From Bin87 sp963665395 (GTDB lineage Bacteria > Chloroflexota > Dehalococcoidia > Lucifugimonadales > UBA3495): 64,000 nucleotides of DNA. The stretch covers positions 1,736,001 through 1,800,000 of the forward strand of contig OY762251.1 in NCBI GenBank assembly GCA_963665395.2, read 5' to 3'. The translations under genes and the position numbers were made by a program. Shown here piece after piece: positions 18,543 to 26,676 of the stretch; within the stretch, counting starts at the first letter, position 1; every line of letters starts with the position of its first letter. The notes beneath the pieces are model-generated. The model ran no database searches. It was not told where the DNA came from and saw only the letters and a list, made by a program, of their open reading frames with translations.

Positions 18543-18602
18543 AATTGCGAAGGGGGCAACCGGATGATTGCCCCCGTGCGCGTTTGCGGTGCCGCTGCGA
18601 AT

Positions 18603-19769
18603 CTATCGGTTCTGTCGGCTTTCCTGGTAATTCTGCTCGGCCCGCTCCAAGCCGGCGCGGCGGTTGACTTGCAGCGTATCGCGCAGTTCGGATGCCCACT
18701 GCTGGGAAGTCTGAATGCCCGTGAGCGTTCCCTGGAACTGTGGCATGACGTAGCGGGCCATCAACTCGTAGGAACGATGCAGCTTGTCTCGCGGCGCCCA
18801 GTCCTCCACGCGAACCAGCAGCCCGCCGAACCCGCCGGACAGCTCCTGCAACTCGTTGATCCGCTGGATGCAGTCGTCGGGCGTGCCCACAATCCACTGC
18901 TTGTTGTCGGTCATAAAGTCCACAATCTGGTCCCGAGGCACGTCGGGAACCTCGTGGCCCAGGGTGTTGCCGAAGTACTCCGTGACGACGCGGGCGGAAC
19001 CCTCCCGGATGTCCTCCTGCGCCTGCTTCTTGGACTCGGCCAAGTGGACGCCCACGGAGAGACGCCATTCCTCGCGCTTCACGGTCTGCCCATGCTCGGC
19101 GGCGGTCTCCTCGGCAATCGCCCACTGGTCCTTGAGGCTGGTGGAGCGCACCATGTCCCGCGGCACGCTCAACGATATAACGCCGGCGCCATACTTGCCG
19201 GCCGTGGTTACGCCGGCCGGCGACTGGACCGACGCTACCACCAACGGAAAGGGCTGCTGGTAGGGCCGCAACTGGAGGTGGGCGTCGTGCAGCTCGAACC
19301 AGTCCGAGGTGTAGGTGTACGGCTCCGGGCTGTCCATCAGCCGCTTGATGGCGCCCAGCGACTCGTCCATCATCTCGCGCTGGCGGGCCGGGTCGATGCC
19401 GAACATATAGGCGTCGGAAGCCAGGGCGCCGGGGCCGACGCCCAGCATCACGCGCCCGCGGGTCAGGTGATCCAGCAGCACCATGCGGTTGGCGACCATG
19501 TAGGGATGGTGGTAGGGCAGGCTGACCACGCCGGTGCCCAGGCGCAGGTTGCGGGTGCGCTCGGCGGCGGTGGCCATGAACACCTCCGGCGAGGCGATGG
19601 TCTCCCAGCCGGCGCTGTGATGCTCGCCGATCCAGGCTTCATCGAAACCCAGTTGGTCCAGCCATTGCAGCAGTTCCAGGTCGCGCTCCAGGGCCAGGGT
19701 CGGGTTCTCGCCGACTCGGTGGAACGGAGCCATAAACACGCCAAACTTCATACGCGCAGGAGCGGCCAT
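18603..19769 (-). CDS. LLM-class flavin-dependent oxidoreductase
   Basis: A 388-residue luciferase-like barrel protein that should use FMN or F420 to oxidise an organic substrate. It opens MKFGVFMAPFH after a short leader, with DEAWIGEHHS, LRLGTGVVSLPYHHP, DHLTRGRVMLGVGPG and a later QWIVGTPDDC. GAGGAGG lies seven bases upstream of the ATG at 19769. A similar but distinct paralogue is at 38901-40034. Large numbers of such enzymes are a hallmark of SAR202 genomes. The substrate is not predictable. Confidence 0.88.
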   Translation of the reverse strand: MAAPARMKFGVFMAPFHRVGENPTLALERDLELLQWLDQLGFDEAWIGEHHSAGWETIASPEVFMATAAERTRNLRLGTGVVSLPYHHPYMVANRMVLLDHLTRGRVMLGVGPGALASDAYMFGIDPARQREMMDESLGAIKRLMDSPEPYTYTSDWFELHDAHLQLRPYQQPFPLVVASVQSPAGVTTAGKYGAGVISLSVPRDMVRSTSLKDQWAIAEETAAEHGQTVKREEWRLSVGVHLAESKKQAQEDIREGSARVVTEYFGNTLGHEVPDVPRDQIVDFMTDNKQWIVGTPDDCIQRINELQELSGGFGGLLVRVEDWAPRDKLHRSYELMARYVMPQFQGTLTGIQTSQQWASELRDTLQVNRRAGLERAEQNYQESRQNR

Positions 19770-19872
19770 CAGTGCCTCCTCAGTGGTTTGGTTTATAAGG
19801 TCGTTGAGCTTGCTTGGTGCGTCATTCTAACACGCAGGGCCGGCGGCGCAACCGACCATTACCGCCCTCTGC

Positions 19873-19902
19873 CCGTCATTCCCGCGAAAGCGGGAATCCA
19901 GT
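19873..19902. repeat. REP family B palindrome (intergenic)
   Basis: The core ATTCCCGCGAAAGCGGGAAT (19878-19897) is a palindrome with a short AA loop, flanked by CCCGTC and CCAG. It has the same design as the copy inside thiL and the one at 61411. Confidence 0.8.
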
Positions 19903-20038
19903 AGCATTTTCTGGACTCTGGCCCCGTATCAAGTACCGGGTGCCGTTCTTTCGCCGGACTGACGGTTGGGGTTTTGCCTTGACGCGCTTGCGGCGTCATC
20001 GCAGAATGGAAACAGTACAATCATGGGAGAACATCGGA

Positions 20039-20266
20039 ATGGTTACTACGAAGGAGCAATTTTCCGGACGGGCCGCGCCGGAACTGCTGGCGGCAATGCG
20101 CAGCATCGCTCAAGCGGAAGGCAGCGATTTTGAGGCGGCATTGGAAGACGCCATGCGGGAGTACGTCGCCAACCGGAAGGAACCGAAAGTCCGCCCCGAA
20201 GTGATGGCGCATTACCGGGCCAGCGTCGAAAAGAACCGCTTGCTCGGCGAATTGCTGGCCCAATGA
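20039..20266 (+). CDS. Antitoxin of a Doc-type toxin-antitoxin pair
   Basis: A 75-residue protein ending four bases into the Doc-like toxin gene (ATGA overlap), the usual order of antitoxin then toxin. It has FSGRAAPELLAAMRSIAQAEG, which may be a ribbon-helix-helix DNA-binding part, then a helical C-terminus (PKVRPEVMAHYRASVEKN) that could wrap the toxin. ATG 20039 is chosen for GGGAG about ten bases upstream; ATG 20006 is an alternative. It would neutralise the toxin and autoregulate the pair, inferred from context rather than from a Phd match. Confidence 0.65.
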   Translation: MVTTKEQFSGRAAPELLAAMRSIAQAEGSDFEAALEDAMREYVANRKEPKVRPEVMAHYRASVEKNRLLGELLAQ

Positions 20267-20640
20267 CCCGCCGCTTTCCAAATATCGACGAAGTCGTCGA
20301 CATCCACGACGACCTGCTAGTCCGGTTCGGCGGCGAACCGGGCCTGCGGGATTTGGGCGCGCTAGAGTCGGCCCTGATGCGGCCCCAGATTGGGTACTAC
20401 GATGGCATCATAGAGGAAGCGGCCGCGCTCATGGAAAGCCTTGCCATGAACCACCCCTTCGTGGACGGCAACAAGCGCGTCGCTTTCTTTGTCACCGACA
20501 CTTTCCTGCGGATGAACGGTCAGTACATCGACTGCGACAGCCGGGAAGCCTACGACTTCTTCATGGGCCTGTTCGATACCAACACGTTCCGGTTCGCGGA
20601 GTTGGCGGCCTGGCTGGGGGAAAAGGTCAAACCGCTCTGA
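20263..20640 (+). CDS. doc: Death-on-curing (Doc/Fic-fold) toxin
   Basis: A 125-residue Fic-fold protein with the motif HPFVDGNKR at residues 64-72, the Doc form of HxFx(D/N)GNxR. Classical Doc phosphorylates EF-Tu and stops translation. It also has the N-terminal IHDDLLVRFGGEPGLRD, ESALMRP and YDGIIEEAAAL that recur in the family. The start overlaps the antitoxin stop by four bases. All catalytic residues are present, so it is probably active. Confidence 0.9.
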   Translation: MTRRFPNIDEVVDIHDDLLVRFGGEPGLRDLGALESALMRPQIGYYDGIIEEAAALMESLAMNHPFVDGNKRVAFFVTDTFLRMNGQYIDCDSREAYDFFMGLFDTNTFRFAELAAWLGEKVKPL

Positions 20641-20681
20641 CGACAATGCGAGGTGAAAAGGGCTATAATCGGTACGCTACG

Positions 20682-21194
20682 ATGGAGTTTTTAACAGAGC
20701 ATTGGGGCAATGCAGCCAGCGTAGCCGGAGTCGTTGTTTCAACGGTCGGTCTTATATGGGCTATTGTCGTAGCCCGCGGTGCTCGCTCCGCCTCGCGGGC
20801 CGCGCAGAAAGCGGCGCAAGAAACCGGCTTTCGCATCGCTCAACATTTACAGGCCACTACCCTGGAACGCTCCATTGCGTTGATCCAGCGTCTAAAACTT
20901 CTGCATCGGCTTGGAAGTTGGGAAGCCGCCCTGGAACAATATCAGGCTCTGAGAATGATGCTCAACGAGATTGTGGCCCGCTTGCCCCAAGGAGAAGCCG
21001 AGTCCCGCCGGATGCTGGTCACTGCCATCAGAGCGATCAGGGATATGGAAAACCTGGTTGAACGCCAACCAGACCTGAGGCCGGGTCCTGAAAATATAAG
21101 CCGTCTGAATCGGCGGCTGAACCGCATCCAAAGCGAGCTGGAGTCTCTGGTCGGCGCGCCGGGCTTTGGCGACCCGCAGGAGGAGCCGACATGA
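20682..21194 (+). CDS. Membrane-anchored helical protein of unknown function
   Basis: A 170-residue protein with one N-terminal membrane segment (AGVVVSTVGLIWAIVVA, residues about 13-30). An arginine/alanine-rich region follows, then long amphipathic helices (RSIALIQRLKLLHRLGSWEAALEQYQ and NRRLNRIQSELESL) suggesting a cytoplasmic helical bundle. ATG 20682 puts the membrane segment close to the N-terminus; an upstream start at 20646 is less likely. It overlaps the next gene by four bases, so the two form a coupled pair just after the Doc module. I do not recognise a named family. Confidence 0.55.
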   Translation: MEFLTEHWGNAASVAGVVVSTVGLIWAIVVARGARSASRAAQKAAQETGFRIAQHLQATTLERSIALIQRLKLLHRLGSWEAALEQYQALRMMLNEIVARLPQGEAESRRMLVTAIRAIRDMENLVERQPDLRPGPENISRLNRRLNRIQSELESLVGAPGFGDPQEEPT

Positions 21195-21559
21195 CCGACA
21201 TGGGGAAAATCATCGACGGATTAATCCGGCGGACTGAAGACGGGACGTTGAAATGGGATACCGGCGAAACCGGAGAAGAGTTCGCGGTGCGCGTAGATGC
21301 CATTGTTGTCCGGCTGCGACGGTTCGAACCGGACGATTTTGCTACGGAAGAGCGCTACCGACTGGATATCCTTGACCACAAAGACACAACCGTCGCCGCC
21401 CTGGAAACCAACGACCCATTCGGATTTGTCCCCAACGAAAGACGCGCTACTGATGACCAGGCGCGTCAATTGGGCCGCTTGTTTGTACTGGTGCGCCGTT
21501 CTGTACTCAACACTCAAGCAGTTCTGGAGCAACTGGCCGACGCCTTGGGGGCGGATTAG
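21191..21559 (+). CDS. Small conserved hypothetical protein coupled to the membrane protein
   Basis: A 122-residue protein without membrane segments. It has the pattern IIDGLIRRTEDGTLKWD, then a beta-rich middle (VRVDAIVVRLRRFE...YRLDILDHK) and a C-terminal helix (LGRLFVLVRRSVLNTQAVLEQL). The order helix-KxxW-strands-helix recurs in a widespread group of uncharacterised proteins. ATGA overlap with the upstream membrane protein gene implies co-translation and perhaps a complex. Function unknown. Confidence 0.55.
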   Translation: MTDMGKIIDGLIRRTEDGTLKWDTGETGEEFAVRVDAIVVRLRRFEPDDFATEERYRLDILDHKDTTVAALETNDPFGFVPNERRATDDQARQLGRLFVLVRRSVLNTQAVLEQLADALGAD

Positions 21560-21710
21560 CAGACCGTCAACCGGTAACCCCAGCTTCATGCCCTCCCTCA
21601 ACTTCGCCGACCGCACTATCTGGACCCGGAAACACCCTGGATATCCTGCGGGGCCAATGGGCGCAACCGTGCTAAAATCGGGGCCCAAACCGCTCAGGTG
21701 CATCAACCAC

Positions 21711-22640
21711 ATGACCTACCCACCCCACATCTTCGCCAACAACCCCATCAATCGCGGGGAAACGGAACGCCGGGATGAGGAATGGATTGCCCGCCAGGCC
21801 GCCGCCGACACCAGCCGGTTCCTTCCCTTCCACAACCTGAACGTCCTGCTCACCGACCAGGACCCGCCGGAACCCGGCTGGCTCAATCCGGCCTTGTTGC
21901 AGCCGTTGCCGCCCGATGCCGAATGGATTTTCCTCGGTATCCTGGACGACGTCACCCACTTCGCCGTTGACCTCTCCCGGGCCCAGGGCGTCGCCGAGCG
22001 CGTGCAGCAGGATACCGGCTGGCGTTTCGAGGACTGCCGCACCGCCGGCGAGACCATGTCCGGCCCCAACACCGGCCTGCTTTCCCACGCCCGCGCCCAG
22101 TTGGACTGGAACCTGCGCCACGGCTTCTGCTCCGTATGCGGCCATCCCACCGACAAGAAACGGGGCGGCCAGATGCGGCGCTGCCCGTCCTGCAACGCCC
22201 AGCACTTTCCCCGCACCGACCCGGTGGTCATCACCGTCGTCGCCGACGTTGAGCGCGACCGCTGCCTGCTGGGCCAATCCCGGGGTCGTTTGCAGCGGAT
22301 GCGCGCCTACTCCGCCCTGGCCGGCTTCATGGACCAGGGCGAGGCCATCGAGGAAGCGGTGGCCCGCGAGGTCATGGAAGAGGCCGGCATCCGGGTGAAG
22401 AACGTCCGCTACCACTCCTCCCAGCCCTGGCCCTTCCCGTCGTCCCTGATGATTGGCTGCCTGGCCGAAGCCGATACCACCGACATCAACATGGACGACG
22501 AGGAGATGACCGACGTGCGTTGGTTCGACCGGGCCGAGGTCCTGCTGGCCCTGGAAGGCCGCAGCGAGGAACTCACCGTCCCCGGCCCCATCGCCATCGC
22601 CCACCACCTCATCAAGGCGTGGGCCACCGCAGAATCCTGA
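21711..22640 (+). CDS. nudC: NAD(+) diphosphatase, Nudix family
   Basis: NudC cleaves NADH/NAD to NMN and AMP and also removes NAD caps from RNA. The 309-residue product has the zinc ribbon CSVC...CPSC near residues 140-165, then HFPRTDPVVI, a Nudix box (GFMDQGEAIEEAVAREVMEEAG) and the SQPWPFPSSLM signature that separates NudC from other Nudix enzymes. ATG 21711 is chosen because the upstream part of the open frame overlaps another gene and has no family sequence. It stands alone, followed by a REP element. Confidence 0.93.
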   Translation: MTYPPHIFANNPINRGETERRDEEWIARQAAADTSRFLPFHNLNVLLTDQDPPEPGWLNPALLQPLPPDAEWIFLGILDDVTHFAVDLSRAQGVAERVQQDTGWRFEDCRTAGETMSGPNTGLLSHARAQLDWNLRHGFCSVCGHPTDKKRGGQMRRCPSCNAQHFPRTDPVVITVVADVERDRCLLGQSRGRLQRMRAYSALAGFMDQGEAIEEAVAREVMEEAGIRVKNVRYHSSQPWPFPSSLMIGCLAEADTTDINMDDEEMTDVRWFDRAEVLLALEGRSEELTVPGPIAIAHHLIKAWATAES

Positions 22641-22660
22641 AAAGGCGCCCAATAAATACT

Positions 22661-22697
22661 CCCTCTCCCCTGGTGGGAGAGGGTTGGGGTGAGGGGA
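22661..22697. repeat. REP family A, copy between nudC and the ThuA-like gene
   Basis: CCCTCTCCCCTGGTGGGAGAGGG hairpin followed by TTGGGGTGAGGGG. It lies between convergent genes, where it could terminate both transcripts. Confidence 0.85.
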
Positions 22698-22704
22698 AGT
22701 CCCG

Positions 22705-23409
22705 TCAGGCCGCCACCTTGGCCGCCGCCCATTCAACCCCATTCAGCACGATGCGCTGGAACTCCGGCGTCTCAAAACTCCGTCCGTCGTGTCCCAGCAG
22801 CAGGACGAAGACGTTGCCCTCGCCGTACTGGCGCGTCCAGCCCAGGGGGTAGGTTCCGCCTGGCATATGCGTGGGGTTGCGGTCCGGACCCCAGGGCCAG
22901 GTGCCATCCTCGGCGGTGCCGGTGATGAACACGTTGTTCCCGTCCTTGATTGCCAGGTTCATGTACAGCTCATCGTTGGTGGAGAAGTCCGCTACGCCCT
23001 GGACTCCCGCGTGGCCGCCGTCGCTCACGTTCACCGTGAACTGGCCGTAGGGCGGGTGGTAGCTGGTGCCGGAGATCCAGCCGCCGCCGGTGATTTCGTG
23101 ATACTCCGGCCACGCGGCGGCCACGCAAGTGGCGATGTGGATGCACACGAACCCCTTGCCGCCACTGATGTAATCCCGCAGGCCGTCCATTTCCGACGCC
23201 GACAGCGTCCAGTCGCCAAAGTCCGGCACGTTCTCTCGCCGCGTGTTGAACACCAGAACGTCGTACCCGCTCATGGCGGAAGGGTCAGCCAGCGCTGCGG
23301 CATCCTCAGTCACCGTGACCTCATGGCCCGCGCCTTTGAGAAAGGACTCCAAAATCGGCGTCGACTCCTCGTAGGGATGCCGTCCGCCTGATAGTACCAA
23401 TAGCTTCAT
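22705..23409 (-). CDS. ThuA-like (class I glutamine amidotransferase fold) protein
   Basis: A 234-residue protein of the ThuA family, a glutamine-amidotransferase-like fold often linked to sugar or trehalose metabolism. It starts MKLLVLSGGRHPYEEST, then GYDVLVFNTRR, GGKGFVCIHIA and GGGWISGTSYHPPYGQF; the C-terminal part has PLGWTRQYGEGNVFVLLLGHD. The cysteine in VCIHI occupies the region of the amidotransferase nucleophile elbow, but the full triad cannot be verified. ATG 23409 matches the family N-terminus; the long upstream extension runs through a MITE and is not coding. Confidence 0.8.
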   Translation of the reverse strand: MKLLVLSGGRHPYEESTPILESFLKGAGHEVTVTEDAAALADPSAMSGYDVLVFNTRRENVPDFGDWTLSASEMDGLRDYISGGKGFVCIHIATCVAAAWPEYHEITGGGWISGTSYHPPYGQFTVNVSDGGHAGVQGVADFSTNDELYMNLAIKDGNNVFITGTAEDGTWPWGPDRNPTHMPGGTYPLGWTRQYGEGNVFVLLLGHDGRSFETPEFQRIVLNGVEWAAAKVAA

Positions 23410-23499
23410 GTTTCGATACCTCCAAGTGTGTGTTGCAGATTGTAATTTCAATAACCGCCGGTGGCAAATGCTCTCCCACGCGCGCGCCGTTGAGAAGTC

Positions 23500-23610
23500 G
23501 TCAGAAGCAGGATTTTCGTGATTTGGAGGATCGTCAGGATTGCAGTCTCCCGGCAGCCAGATCTGGTCAATCCCGTTCATCCCATCAATCCGGCGCATCC
23601 TGCTTCTGAC
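23500..23610. repeat. MITE-like element with GTCAGAAGCAGGATT ends, copy 2
   Basis: Same terminal inverted repeats as the element at 18431, with a different interior. It lies upstream of the ThuA-like gene, 30 bases before a second, unrelated MITE. Confidence 0.8.
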
Positions 23611-23641
23611 CATCCGCGGGGAGCCGGCGGGTTAAACTGAC

Positions 23642-23771
23642 CAGGACGATTGCAAAGTCGTTTTTCATCCGCTCATGGTGAGCCTGTCGAACCATCAACC
23701 GCCGGAACTGGCATCCTTCGACAAGCTCAGGATGAGCGGAAAAGAGTCGCGAAGTGACTTTGCAATCGTCA
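23642..23771. mobile_element. 130-bp MITE with the ends of the insertion sequence at 57.4 kb
   Basis: The left end CAGGACGATTGCAAAGTC (23642-23659) and right end GACTTTGCAATCGTC (23756-23770) are inverted repeats. They match the ends of the 1.1-kb element at 57406-58551. The interior holds an inverted repeat built on CGCTCATGGTGAGCCTGTCGA and TCGACAAGCTCAGGATGAGCG, a common REP type. It has no coding capacity, so it would need the transposase in trans. Confidence 0.8.
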
Positions 23772-23857
23772 TGTTAATCTGACACTTGCCCCTTGCGGCC
23801 ACCGCTGACTGGCCCCTATCCTGATCGTAGAACCAGCGCAAGGAGGTCTGCAAAACC

Positions 23858-24445
23858 TTGACCGGCCCGGCAACACCCATCGACAGCGTCCTGCTATTTC
23901 CCGAACCGGAAACGGCGTCGTCCCATTGGCCCGCCGCGCATTTCCCGCCCTTTACCGACCAACGTTTGCGGGAATTCCTGGAACGTTTTGCGGCGCTGGC
24001 CGGCGACAACCCGGCCAACGGCCTGTCCAGCCTCAGCGAACCCGGCCTCTACGCCCTGGCCGCCGCCATAGCCCGCGCCGCCGCGCTGGAACTGGAGCTA
24101 CCCATCTCCGACCAATTCAAGGCCGTGGTCCCGTCCCTGTTGGCCGAACTGCGTCGGCGCAATTGTCGCGGCATGGGAACCGACCCCGCCGGCCCGGTGC
24201 GCCGGGGCCGCCTGCTCCAGATCATCGGCGCGTTCACCACGTTGACCTCCCCCGGCACCTCACCCCGGGATCAGACCAGATTGACGGGCGCCTGTCCCCT
24301 CTGCAACGCCGCATCGTCCTTGCAGGTATCCCTGTCGGCAGTGACCTGGCAGTGCTTCTCTTGCGCCCGCAGTGGCACGCTCCTGGAATTCGCCGAATAC
24401 CTGCTTGAAGCAATCTCCTCTCCCTCTGGGAGAGGGTCAGGGTGA
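23858..24445 (+). CDS. Protein with a CHC2-type zinc finger
   Basis: A 195-residue protein. The N-terminal 130 residues are helical and unrecognised. The C-terminal part has CPLCNAASSLQVSLS followed by WQCFSCARSGTLLEFAEYLLE, the zinc-finger pattern of DNA primases and related CHC2 proteins; no primase catalytic domain follows. The start is TTG at 23858, with a strong AAGGAGG 11 bases upstream. The last nine or so codons and the stop lie within a REP family A element, so the natural C-terminus may have been replaced. A role in nucleic-acid binding is inferred. Confidence 0.6.
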   Translation: MTGPATPIDSVLLFPEPETASSHWPAAHFPPFTDQRLREFLERFAALAGDNPANGLSSLSEPGLYALAAAIARAAALELELPISDQFKAVVPSLLAELRRRNCRGMGTDPAGPVRRGRLLQIIGAFTTLTSPGTSPRDQTRLTGACPLCNAASSLQVSLSAVTWQCFSCARSGTLLEFAEYLLEAISSPSGRGSG

Positions 24446-24460
24446 GGGTGAGAGTGAGGG
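24414..24460. repeat. REP family A overlapping the end of the CHC2-finger gene
   Basis: CTCCTCTCCCTCTGGGAGAGGG followed by TCAGGGTGAGGGTGAGAGTGAGG. It contains the stop codon of the gene on its left and abuts the stop of the convergent metallopeptidase-like gene. Confidence 0.8.
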
Positions 24461-26524
24461 TTACCTCTGCGCCGCCCAGACTCGGTAGCGGCCCGCTTCC
24501 ATCGTGGCCGGCGCCGCCGGCGTCACTGCCACGACCAGCCGCCCGTCGTCGCCAGTCGCCGGCGCAGTCATCGCTCCGGCGTAGCGTTGTTCCTGGGCAT
24601 CCCACGTCAACGGCATCCGAACTGCTGACGGCTGGGAGCCGTCGTTGATGAGCCACACAATCCAATCCTGTTGTACCCGGTTGTTGATCAGCACGAACCC
24701 GTCCGGCTGCCAATCCCCGGCGCCGGCATCGTCCCACGAAACGCGCAGATCGCTCACGCACGCCCCCGGGCCGTGAATGGCGTCGTCGGTGACATAGTGG
24801 AACCGCACCAGCGCATCCCGACCGGCGTAGTCGGTTAGCGGCGCCGTCACCTCCTGCCAGTCGCTGGACCCGGTGTAGCCGTGCCCGTAGCTGTTGCCCA
24901 CCGGGTTGGCGTCCGTGGTGCCCTCCGCTTCCAGCGCTTCCCACGTCGCGCCTCCGTCCGTTGACACCTCCAGGTACAGGTAATCCCAATCTTCTTCAAT
25001 GCTGTACCAGCGGTTGAAGGTCAACGCCGGCCCAGCGCCGTCGGCAGCAGTCTCCGGGATCGCGAAACTTCCCGTCAGAGTTGACGATATATCGTCCCCC
25101 CGGTTCGTCCACCAGCATCCGTCCTCTGGCGCGTCCACGGGCAGGAGCGGCGTTACGCCCGCGCCCTCAAAGTGAACCACGATTTCGCCTTCCGCACCTT
25201 TCAATTCCACGTAGTCGATGCCGTACTGGGGCAGCGATACCATCGTCCCGTCATCGCCAACCCGCGCCGTCCGCGTGATCCGGGCTTCCAGATCCAGGCT
25301 GGCGTACCCGTAGCCGACTTCCTCCCGATCCAGCAGGTTGGCTACCATCCAGTCGGCGAAGAGGGTGTGAAAGTCAGCCGGCGCTCCGTCGTGGGTAACC
25401 GCTCCCCGCTGATTCAGAAAATCATCCACGGCGGCGATGCCGTTGCGTTGCCCCGCCAGCAGATCCATCAGATCGCCCGCCGGCGCGTATCGCTCCCGCA
25501 GGTAGTGGGCGAACAATGCTGCCGCGCCGTAGTTTCGGCCCACGTCGCCGCCCAGCTCGTCGGGCCAGTTGACCAGCGAAACATTGGGACGGCGCAAGTA
25601 GTAGGCCATACTGCCCGGCGTGAAACCCGCTTCGGTAACGGCCAGTTCCGACAGCCCTTCGTTCAGCCACGTCGCCTCGGACGGGTCGGCGTACCAGTGA
25701 ATGGCGTGCTGCAATTCGTGGGCCAGCACGTCCAGATATTCGTCGCTGCCCAGCGGTATCACGTCGGCATTGATGTATATGGCGGGAACTTCGTTGCTGT
25801 AGGGCTGCACCGTTGCCGGATAGGGATCTGCGCCCGAAACGTAGCCCCCGACGCCGGGAATTCGTCCGTTGATGACGTGGCCGCGCCTATCCCCTCCGAC
25901 CAGTACGGTCGGCTCGCCAAACACGGCGGTGACCCGGGGATATACCCGCGCCTCCGTGTCGTCCACCGAGCGCCGCAGGTCAGCATCGTCCACCCGCAGC
26001 CCCTCCTCAATCCACCAGTAGGCGTGCTCGGACACGGCGGCCAGGCGGAACTCCTTGCTCACCATCGTCCGCCTGGGGTAGTCCAGCGTCCAGAACTCCG
26101 CGGTGTGGCCCACCGCCAGGGTCCGACCGGCAAACCGTTCCGGCTCCGGCGTCGGCTCCACGCCGTCCCAGCGGAGTTGACGCGCCAGTTGCAGCAGGTC
26201 CCGGTCCGGCGGCGTCGGAAAGTCGGCGGCAGTCATTGCGTGCGCCGGCGGCGTCATTGGCTCGGCCTGCTCTTGCGCCGACGTCTCCTGAGGATTTTCC
26301 GGGGCGATGGCGGCGATTTTGCCTGCCGCTGACGGCAATGCCGTCGTTGCGGTGGGCCTTGCCGTTGGCGTCGGTGCAGACGAAGGAGTGCCCGTAGCGG
26401 ATTCGATAACCGCAGTTGGAATTGCCGGCGCCGCATCGGGTTGGTCTGACGCACACGCCGCGCCGGCCAGCGCTAATGCGGCCAGGGACACACAAATCGT
26501 CAGGAACTTTTTCCGCACTGTCAT
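24461..26524 (-). CDS. Lipoprotein with a gluzincin-type metallopeptidase domain
   Basis: A 687-residue predicted surface lipoprotein. The signal peptide ends in lipobox LAGAAC (Cys about residue 24), followed by a low-complexity stalk. A zinc site HELQH lies at residues 269-273, with NEGLSE about 24 residues later supplying the third ligand, as in gluzincins. The C-terminal third contains WDYLYLEVSTDGGATWEAL and LVRFHYVTDD, the immune-inhibitor-A-like M6 beta-sandwich module. It should be an extracellular protease or a derived binding protein; the zinc residues are all present. A MITE-like repeat lies just upstream of the start. Confidence 0.8.
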   Translation of the reverse strand: MTVRKKFLTICVSLAALALAGAACASDQPDAAPAIPTAVIESATGTPSSAPTPTARPTATTALPSAAGKIAAIAPENPQETSAQEQAEPMTPPAHAMTAADFPTPPDRDLLQLARQLRWDGVEPTPEPERFAGRTLAVGHTAEFWTLDYPRRTMVSKEFRLAAVSEHAYWWIEEGLRVDDADLRRSVDDTEARVYPRVTAVFGEPTVLVGGDRRGHVINGRIPGVGGYVSGADPYPATVQPYSNEVPAIYINADVIPLGSDEYLDVLAHELQHAIHWYADPSEATWLNEGLSELAVTEAGFTPGSMAYYLRRPNVSLVNWPDELGGDVGRNYGAAALFAHYLRERYAPAGDLMDLLAGQRNGIAAVDDFLNQRGAVTHDGAPADFHTLFADWMVANLLDREEVGYGYASLDLEARITRTARVGDDGTMVSLPQYGIDYVELKGAEGEIVVHFEGAGVTPLLPVDAPEDGCWWTNRGDDISSTLTGSFAIPETAADGAGPALTFNRWYSIEEDWDYLYLEVSTDGGATWEALEAEGTTDANPVGNSYGHGYTGSSDWQEVTAPLTDYAGRDALVRFHYVTDDAIHGPGACVSDLRVSWDDAGAGDWQPDGFVLINNRVQQDWIVWLINDGSQPSAVRMPLTWDAQEQRYAGAMTAPATGDDGRLVVAVTPAAPATMEAGRYRVWAAQR

Positions 26525-26560
26525 CGCGAGAACAGCCCGGGCAATCTCTTTCGGAAATCA

Positions 26561-26670
26561 TCAGAAGCAGGATTTATCGGATGGACCAGATGTGCCGGAT
26601 TGGGAGATCTTGGCCGTTGGGCCAGTCCAATCCGGTCAATTCCATATCATCCTGAAAATCCTGCTTCTGA
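26561..26670. repeat. MITE-like element with TCAGAAGCAGGATT ends, copy 3
   Basis: Starts TCAGAAGCAGGATT and ends AAATCCTGCTTCTGA. It lies between the metallopeptidase-like gene and pth. The interior again holds imperfect internal complements (GGATTGG with CCAATCC). Confidence 0.8.
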
Positions 26671-26676
26671 CCATCT

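Noticed and set aside
24234..24989. Minus-strand frame overlapping the metallopeptidase-like gene
   Set aside because: It lies in another frame of that gene and shows only glycine/arginine-rich shadow composition.
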